Assembly: GCA_002150815.3 (NCBI GenBank)
Contig: NDFF03000325.1
Location: 62,001 to 126,000, forward strand
From: Grammothele lineata
Lineage: Eukaryota > Basidiomycota > Agaricomycetes > Polyporales > Polyporaceae
Direction: 5' to 3'
DNA: 64,000 nt
Position numbers and translations under genes: made by a program. The notes beneath the pieces are model-generated. The model was not told the DNA's origin and ran no database searches. It saw only the letters and a list, made by a program, of their open reading frames with translations. Below are positions 57,524 to 64,000 of the stretch, in pieces. The stretch's first letter is position 1. Every line of letters starts with the position of its first letter.

Positions 57524-57973
57524 GCGAGCTTTCGCAGTGACGCGCCGCGCGACGCGCGTTCGTCACATGACCGCGGCGCAGCCCTCGCGTCCGACTAGAG
57601 TCTAGCTGCGACGCTTACCCCCGTTCTGTTCTGTATCCTTACGCAAGGACGGCATAGTGTAGCATTTACATGTCATTTTGAACATTCGGGCACTCTGGAT
57701 ACCCCCATACATCATAGGCAGTGGCCGTGACAGGCTGTATTTGGCCATTGTATGGTCTGTATTTTGCCCACACTCTGTAGTACTACCATTGCAATACCAT
57801 ACAACATCAGTCCCGTTGGATGTTGACCATACTACACCCGCACCCGCGATGTCTGGTCATACACCGTGTGGACCTGCGATGTCTGACCGGCGTGCGGTCA
57901 TTCCCCGCGGCGTCAGCTGAGCGCCGGCCGAGCACCGCCATACCCGGGAGGGCGCTATAACGCGTTGTATGCT

Positions 57974-57992
57974 TGCAGCCAATTTGCTGATG
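57974..57992 (-). repeat. Right terminal inverted repeat
   Basis: 19 bp, reverse complement of 55490-55508. Confidence 0.95.
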
Positions 57993-59694
57993 TGAGCGTG
58001 TCTGTCAACCCAATCTTCCTCACCCTCGTGGATGGCGTGATGAGCGTAAGTCTCCTTCTCCTTATACTCACCTCTCGTGCGATGATACGAAGGCTGATTT
58101 GGGACGCCCTTCTGTCGTATTCCAGGGAAATCTCTCCGCATGCCTCGGTTTCTTGGAGGCCTCCAATACTGTCGAGATACTTCGCACAGCGGGGCAGGAA
58201 GGAATGCACGCGGACGAGATCGCACGCAAGATCGTCGAGACGGGGGCTAGCGCTTCCATAGTCGATTCTGTCAAACTCAGTGGGTGTTTCACATGATATG
58301 CGCTATACTACTGGTAGCTCATAACATTGATATGTCCAAAGGCCATATCCTACGCTACCTCGCCACGCATCATTGGCTGCGCGAAGTCCGTCCGGACGTG
58401 TTCGCAAACAATCATCTGTCAGCACAAATTGATTCGGGGAAAAGTCTGGGGCAGCTCAAAAAGGAGTGAGTACATCTATATCAGTTGCATGAGCCTTCAA
58501 GCTTCAAACCGTACGTGCTAAACTTGGAGCAGTCTTCAAGACAAACATAGTAATACTGATGGGGCCGGTGCTTTTGTGGCGATGAAGTCAGCACCAGCAT
58601 CTGCAGGAGGAGCGCTTTACTCACCTTGCCCATGTCTCGCAGCTCTGACGACGTATTGAAGTCGATCGTGTACCTCACGGACACTCTCCTCCCCGACAAC
58701 GCTCGTGCTGCTTCTCGTCGCGCACTGAGTGGAGCCGACAGTAGCGTAGGGCCTTACAAGGCTCCTTTCAACGCTGCGAACAGCACGCAGTTAGGATTCT
58801 ACCAATGGCTTGAGCTCCCGGAGAACTTGGCGAGGATGAACGGCTTCGCGCGCGCAATGACTGGCTCGCGTGCTTGGGAGCTAACTGAAAACATTTTGGA
58901 CGGTACGTTCTCGTTTACACTTGCGATACCGAAGGCTGAGATTGTGACCATGATTGCAGCTTTCTCTTGGAATGATCTGCCAAAGGATTCCGTTGTCATT
59001 GATGTTGGTGGAGGTATAGGGTCCACGTCTATCGTCCTTGCGGCGGCGTTCCCAAACCTGCGCTGCATAGTGCAAGACCGCGAGCAAGTTGTGAATACGG
59101 CAGAATCTGTGAGCATTTATCCATCCAATCCAAAGATCTGACTCGCCTTGACGAAACAAATACCCCCCATAGTTCTGGCAAGGTCAACATGCCGAGCTCA
59201 TTACAGCCGGTCGCGTCTGCTTCCAGGCGCACAACTTCTTCACACCACAACCTACCGAGCTGATCCTGCCTGGTATGGATACCGTCTCTTCTGCAGACCT
59301 CTTCGTTCTCCGAGGTTGTACCCACAACTGGCAAGACGCCGAGGTCATCACTATGCTCCATCACCTACGTGCCGCGGCGCGCGCGGAAACCAAGCTCATG
59401 ATTGTCGAAAACCTCCTGCCTTTCGCTTGCACCCCCGAGTCGCCATTCAGCTCGACGGAGGATCCCTTGGCCGAGGCTCCCCTCGCGGGCGCGAAGGACC
59501 CGCTGCTACCCAATCTCGGCCGCGCTCGTTCGGCCACCTACGCGCTCGACTTGTCGCTCCTCGCAATTCTCAATGCGCGCGAGCGCACGCTCAGTGAGCT
59601 CTCGGAGATTGCGACCCAGGCGGGGTGGCGCGTCGTACGCGTTATGCGGCCCAAGGCGTCGCTCTGGGGATATGTTACGGCCGAGCCGGCGTAG

Positions 59695-60376
59695 AGCCGT
59701 CGACTGGAGCGGGTGCTGATGCGGTAGGAGGGATGACTGCGATAAAAGCCGTTACCCCTCGCGTAAGGCGAGAAACGTGCTGTTGCTTCATGATGTCGAG
59801 GCCCGCGTGCCGTGCTGTACTAGTTTCGGATGATTGAACGCCCTGATGTAAATTCCTGCAATCATGATTACGGTTCTTAGATGAGACTGCGGACTCGGAG
59901 TGGTGACCGAGGTGCATTGCGTGAGGCCCGGGCTTGCGACAGCAATTTCAAGGTCGGCCAGTTGCGGCCAGCTTTCGTGCCTTGTGTTCAATTGCAGCCC
60001 TTCTCAAGGTAAAGAAATATGTTGGGAGTGATTCCAAATGATGAGAGAGTGTTCTCGAACTTCATTGAGCATCCTGGTCCGAGTCGCTGCCAAGTCGCTG
60101 CCGCCGGTAATGCAGTCAGTTACAGTAGCTTGAGATGAGTAAGACGCGTGACGTAAGCGTGCGTACCCTAAGCGTGCCCCACCGTGTCGTGGGCGCTTAC
60201 GCGGTCGGGTATGCCCCCACGCGCAGCTCTCTGATGCCGTCCCTCGTCATGGACACTTAAATTCTTTCCGTCCTCATCTGCTTTCTCGTGTTTTGAACGT
60301 CTGTTCGTGTGCCACCTCATGACCTCCATTCCTCGTTCTCCTGGCGGCAAGCCAAGGCCTCAACCCATCCGGACCT
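59695..60376. other. Intergenic region, no supported gene
   Basis: No coding signal. It ends in the promoter of the ceramide synthase gene. Confidence 0.45.
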
Positions 60377-60382
60377 TTATAA
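60377..60382 (+). promoter_or_regulatory. TATA-like box of the ceramide synthase gene
   Basis: TTATAA about 112 bp upstream of the ATG at 60492. Confidence 0.4.
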
Positions 60383-60491
60383 CGGAAAGAACCGAGTGCG
60401 TAGCACCTCTGTCCTCTCCTCACGCGTTGTGGACCGGAAGCTGACTTTTCGTTGCTGCCAGGGAGGACTCTACCCACTGTCTCGCAGGATC

Positions 60492-62177
60492 ATGCAGACC
60501 ACAAACGTAGGGACCAGCAAGATATTCATGTGCGCTGCTGACATTCCCCGTCGCTCTAGTCCGTTTGGTGAGGAGTCTGCACCTCCCTCACCGATCATAC
60601 GCCCTCCCCACGGCGGGCCACCTCCAATAGCGCGTTGGTCGGCGAAGTCGCGAGGATTTTGGAACGATCTCGTCACTTTCAGATGGGTTGTGGTACCTGG
60701 TGCGTTCCTCCGTCGTCTGTGCAAGTGTATGCGCGAGTTTCGAACCGTTATGCACTTCTAGCCTCCGCGTTGAAGATCCTCCTCTTCGTGGTCGCGCTCT
60801 GGTTGAACTGGGAGATATTAGCGCCATATGTGGCCAAAGACATCGACAACCCTTTCCGACCTCTCCTGTTCATCTCCCACCGAGTTCCCGACTCCCCAGA
60901 GAGCGACCCGCGCTACCAGAAGGGCTGGCTCGACCTCGCGTTCCTCGCGTACTACGTTGTCTTCTGGTCGTTTGTCCGTCAAAGCCTCATCATCTACGGA
61001 TGCAAACCATTCGCGCGTTCCTTCGGTGTCAAGAAGGAGGCGAAGCTGGACCGGTTTGGAGAGCAAGGCTATGCGCTGATCTACTTCGCGATTATGGCTG
61101 CTTGGGGTGCCGTACGTGAGTCTACGTCTTGTCTGCCGATCGTTTGAGTCTAACTCTTCCGTCACTAAAGCATGTCATGGGGCAGCTTCCTACGTGGTGG
61201 TACCGCACTGAGTACTTCTGGATAGGTATGTACTCATCGTCTGCCGTTGACCGCCATCTCCCTGACTCGTACTCGAAGACTACCCGCACTGGGACATGAA
61301 GCCACAGTTGAAGCGCTACTACCTCATGCAGGCCGCGTATTGGTGCCACCAGTTCCTCGTTCTCGCGCTCGGACTGGAGAAGCCTCGGAAGGACTACCTC
61401 GAGCTTGTCATTCACCACTTTGTCACGCTGTGGCTCGTTGGGTTCGTGCGTCCTCTATGATAGGACGCATGGTGTACTCACGCGTTACTTCCAGGTGGAG
61501 CTACCTCGTCAACCTGACGCACATCGGCAACGCCGTGTACCTCAGCATGGACCTTCCAGATGCTTGGCTAGCTGTACGTTCGCTCTTTACAGTGTAGTGT
61601 TGCGCATTCATATACGCCGTCCCAGGCGCCGTATATCCTCAACTATCTGCAACTTGAAAGGCCCAAAGTTGTCGTCTTCTTCATCTTCCTAGGCGTCTGG
61701 TCGTACGTATCTTCGTCTTGATGCGTTTTGGTGAAGCCGTCTGAGACCGCTCCGCATAGATATTTCCGGCACTGGCTCAACTGGGGCATCCTGTACTCAG
61801 TGTGGTTCGAGTTTGACTTGTTGCCGTACGTATACTCAATTGAGAGGATGACGGTGCCGCGATGCTGACTTTCGCCTGCTTTAGTGAATCGTCTAAACGT
61901 TTCTCGCCGAAAGACGGCGTATGGATGCCTTCATGGATGAAGTACCAGATCTTCGCCCCGTTGCTGCTGCTCCAACTCCTCAACATCTTCTGGTACGCCC
62001 TTATCTGGCGCGTCGCTTACCGGTAAGTCGACAATCAGCTCTCTCTGGGGTGTCTTGCGCCACTCACTGACACGCCGATCGACGTAGTGCCGCCTTCCAT
62101 CCCCGCCTAACGGACGTACGCGAATCGGACGATGAGGGAGATGACGAACCCGAGCCTGAAGACAGCAAACACGATTA
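60492..62177 (+). CDS. Ceramide synthase, LAG1/LAC1 type (TLC domain)
   Basis: ER membrane enzyme that N-acylates sphingoid bases with very-long-chain acyl-CoA. About nine exons with phase-consistent GT-AG introns: 60492-60699, 60762-61111, then short exons to the stop at 62177. The N-terminus is cytosolic (MQTTNVGTSKIFMCAADIPR), followed by transmembrane blocks (LKILLFVVALWLNWEI, LAFLAYYVVFWSFVRQS). The Lag motif is complete: DYLELVIHHFVTLWLVG, WSYLVNLTHIGNAVYLSMDL, PD, with the paired catalytic His. Further TM blocks follow (VVVFFIFLGVWSYFRHWLNW, IFAPLLLLQLLNIFWYALIW). The acidic C-terminal tail (ESDDEGDDEPEPEDSKHD) is a typical CK2 phosphorylation region in fungal ceramide synthases. Confidence 0.95.
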
Positions 62178-63763
62178 AAGATACGATTTGACGACAATGG
62201 GATGACTTGACGTGCTGGATATTAGACGTACTACTACTCACGATTTAGATAGGCCTGCATCTTTCTGAAGTATGGATTTCTGAGGACGCTATGCTCGTCC
62301 GATTCTGGCGCTTAAAGCTAGTAGGCGCCCCGGGCCTCGGGCCGCGCTCCGTTTCGTGTTGGCCCCGTCTTCGTTGGCAAGCCACTGCGTGTTTGACGAG
62401 TTGTTGAGAGTGCTCACCAAATTGGAACGTCAGATCTTCCTTCCTAGGCATCAGACAACGCCACCGCCTGTCTTAGATCTAGAAGTTTAGAACGAAAACC
62501 ATGGAGGCATCAACGGGTGCGCATGCCATCAAGCCACATAGTAAGGGCGCCGTTCAAGTTTGTGTCGACCGGCGCCCGTGCAGCAAACCGGCTCCTGCAT
62601 GTCCGGAGGGATCGAAGTCCTCCGACGTTGCGGGAGTACGTCGTAGCAACGCTCGTCAGAGTCTGACGACGGGCGAAGGCGAAAATGAGCTTAGTGCCGC
62701 TGTATATACTTAGATTGACTGCTTCCCGTGGTGCATGCAGTTACGTATGTATAATGGAAGCACGCATGAGTGGAGGAATTGTAGGCACACGCCACCGTAC
62801 TCTGGACGAACTCCGAAGAGTGGACTATCTCGTGATGGCGGATGGGAGAGGGTAGCGATGGCAAAACGTTCACCAAAATGACCATGCCTGATGGAGTAGC
62901 TTTCTCTGGAGATTATAGTCAATTACCCCGCAACGACGCGGTGGAAAGCCGGGGGTCGCGGGGAAGGACGGAATTCTGGGGTAGTCGAAAAGAATGGCTC
63001 GTAGTGAAGGGATATTCTTGCCTGGGCTCTAGCCCTTCGACTCTATCGGCGTCCAGGGTTCTGCCTTACAGCACATGCACAGGGCCAACGATCGCGGAGA
63101 ATGTGTTCGGATACAGTACTGGTCGGTGGACGTCGCATCGGCAGGCGGCGACGGCGTATCTGGTCAGCGGACTGCCAAGCCGGTGGAATGGACGTCGGTA
63201 AGCGATAGTTGTATGGACTCGCCCTTGATGATGTATGTCCACGCTGACCTCCGTTAGGGCCTGCGAGGGCCTGGTTGGTAACAGTGGATGTTGCAGGAAT
63301 TCATCGTAGCGCAGTACAGTGGGGTTTTCAGATGTTGAGCGCGAGCTCAGACTCCGAAAATGAGACAAGACTGGGTTATGCATGAGCTACAAAACTGAGA
63401 GCGCGCGCAAAGAATTCCTGTCGAGCCTGTAAATGGTGGACGTTTCAAGAAGGAGGCAGCGAGAGACATCGACTGGAAGGCGCCGTGCTTGCCGGTGCAA
63501 AATATCAGGGAAAGATCTCGATTGGCGGCAGATCCGACGAGGCGGGCCGCTCACCCTTTTTGAACGTAGTCTCGGGATCTAGAGGCGCTCGAGGACGCCG
63601 CCGCTTGCTCTCCTCCGACCATGATATATCCCGGCGTCCGGTCATGCATTCATGCCCTCTCTTCCCCGGGCCCTCCCCTTCGCATTATCCTTGGTCGCAC
63701 CTCAAAGGCTCAAAATACGCACCTTGAGCTGCCGAATTCGTGATTTCGATACATATCGCCACC
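62178..63763. other. Intergenic region, no supported gene
   Basis: Short ORFs only; AT-richer around 62700-62930. Confidence 0.45.
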
Positions 63764-64000
63764 ATGTCGGTCTCCGTCTCGTCTAGTGATCTCAAGACGA
63801 GCCTTGGTGCTCTCCTCGTTGGAGGAATGTGCAGCTGGGGGTGCGTCGTATTTAGTCCTGGATTATATGCGCGAGCTTAGTGTTTATATCTAGGTTGACC
63901 GGCATCGTCGCCATGCAGACGGTCCTCTACTTCCGCATGTTCAGCACGGACTATTGGACGACCAAGGCTGAGGTGTGTGTCTATCATTCGTCCAAGCGTA
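63764..64000 (+). CDS. DUF6534-type multi-pass membrane protein (5' part only)
   Basis: Start MSVSVSSSDLKTSLGALLVG. The first exon ends in TGGGG before GTGCGT, and a short intron leads to LTGIVAMQTVLYFRMFSTDY, WTTKAE, then GTGTGT. The GALLVGG...W..TG...MQ..LYFR pattern matches the first two helices of the seven-helix DUF6534 family abundant in agaricomycetes. Function of the family is unknown. The gene runs off the right edge. Confidence 0.75.

Larger units (their letters stand above)
55490..57992. mobile_element. 2503 bp inverted-repeat DNA transposon inside OMT copy 2
   Basis: Perfect 19 bp terminal inverted repeats (CATCAGCAAATTGGCTGCA) at 55490-55508 and 57974-57992. Flanking TG dinucleotides (55488-55489, 57993-57994) form a 2 bp target duplication. 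Deleting the element plus one TG gives GQLSVSVNP, aligned with GQLSASVHP of copy 1. Both ends (about 55610-55850 and 57680-57960) carry many short subterminal motifs containing CCATAC, GTATGG and TGGCCATA. No complete transposase is visible, so it looks non-autonomous. TIR and TSD do not match Tc1/mariner (TA), hAT (8 bp) or PiggyBac (TTAA); a CACTA-like or KDZ-related origin is possible but unproven. Confidence 0.88.
55250..59694 (+). pseudogene. O-methyltransferase copy 2, split by a 2.5 kb transposon
   Basis: Same seven-exon plan as the copy at 39.9 kb: exon 1 is 55250-55489 plus 57995-58045, then 58126-58279, 58342-58466, 58533-58586, 58643-58902, 58960-59108 and 59173-59694. Exon 1 starts MPFATLRALHAIIGDALTEM and runs to VAACGQL, where the element begins; after it SVSVNPIFLTLVDGVMS resumes. 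The SAM motif VVIDVGGGIGSTSIVLAAAF, catalytic His motif LRGCTHNWQDAEVI and C-terminus KASLWGYVTAEPA are all intact, with no other stop or frameshift. Excluding the element, the protein would be complete. With it, translation ends after about 92 residues (stop at 55526-55528). The otherwise undamaged sequence implies a recent insertion. Read-through or excision alleles could exist in other strains. Confidence 0.9.

Noticed and set aside
1..64000. Defence island, CRISPR or bacterial-type mobile system
   Set aside because: Every recognised gene is eukaryotic with spliceosomal introns; no repeat-spacer array or bacterial operon structure was seen.

Overview
The window is nuclear DNA of a filamentous basidiomycete, most likely a wood- or litter-decaying agaricomycete. 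This rests on genes split by many 45-70 bp GT-AG introns with CTRAY-like branch points, GC-rich coding exons, TATA boxes about 65-120 bp upstream of starts, a CBM1-tagged CE15 glucuronoyl esterase (a lignocellulose enzyme), and protein families typical of mushrooms (DUF6534-type membrane protein, degenerate BTB proteins, fungal HNH proteins, F-box-like proteins). No rRNA or tRNA gene, CRISPR array or bacterial operon was seen.

Left third (1-20 kb): the 5' part of an epoxide hydrolase gene that runs off the left edge; a frameshifted eL20 ribosomal protein pseudogene that keeps its introns; an intronless ABCF ATPase; a Kelch-repeat gene interrupted by a 252 bp inverted-repeat element in a phase compatible with splicing; a short relic of an HNH-family gene; a large RD/RE-rich coiled-coil protein; an amidohydrolase-fold protein with degraded metal-binding motifs; a decayed copy of the CE15 gene; and an F-box-like gene.

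Middle (20-39 kb): a non-canonical NRPS-like A-T-R enzyme, the intact CE15 esterase, a monocarboxylate-transporter-like permease, the microsomal 3-ketoacyl-CoA reductase of very-long-chain fatty acid elongation, divergent from an HNH-domain gene, and one unrecognised gene.

Right third (39-60 kb): an unstable duplicated block. It holds two O-methyltransferase paralogues with the same seven-exon structure (one intact, one split by a 2.5 kb inverted-repeat transposon) and an OMT fragment. It also holds two complete and two partial members of a degenerate BTB family sharing a C-terminal CxxC motif and a micro-exon tail, a helical-domain (STAND/MLKL-like) relic with a possible second trace, and a cinnamyl-alcohol-dehydrogenase-like gene. 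The window closes with an intact LAG1-type ceramide synthase and the start of a DUF6534-type membrane protein gene.

Functional links are loose. The ketoreductase and ceramide synthase both belong to very-long-chain lipid/sphingolipid synthesis. CE15, the epoxide hydrolase, the CAD-like dehydrogenase and the O-methyltransferases fit lignocellulose and aromatic metabolism. A compact biosynthetic cluster around the A-T-R enzyme is possible but not demonstrated. The clearest novelties are the two inverted-repeat insertions whose removal restores protein-coding sequence exactly, and the BTB/OMT birth-and-death block.
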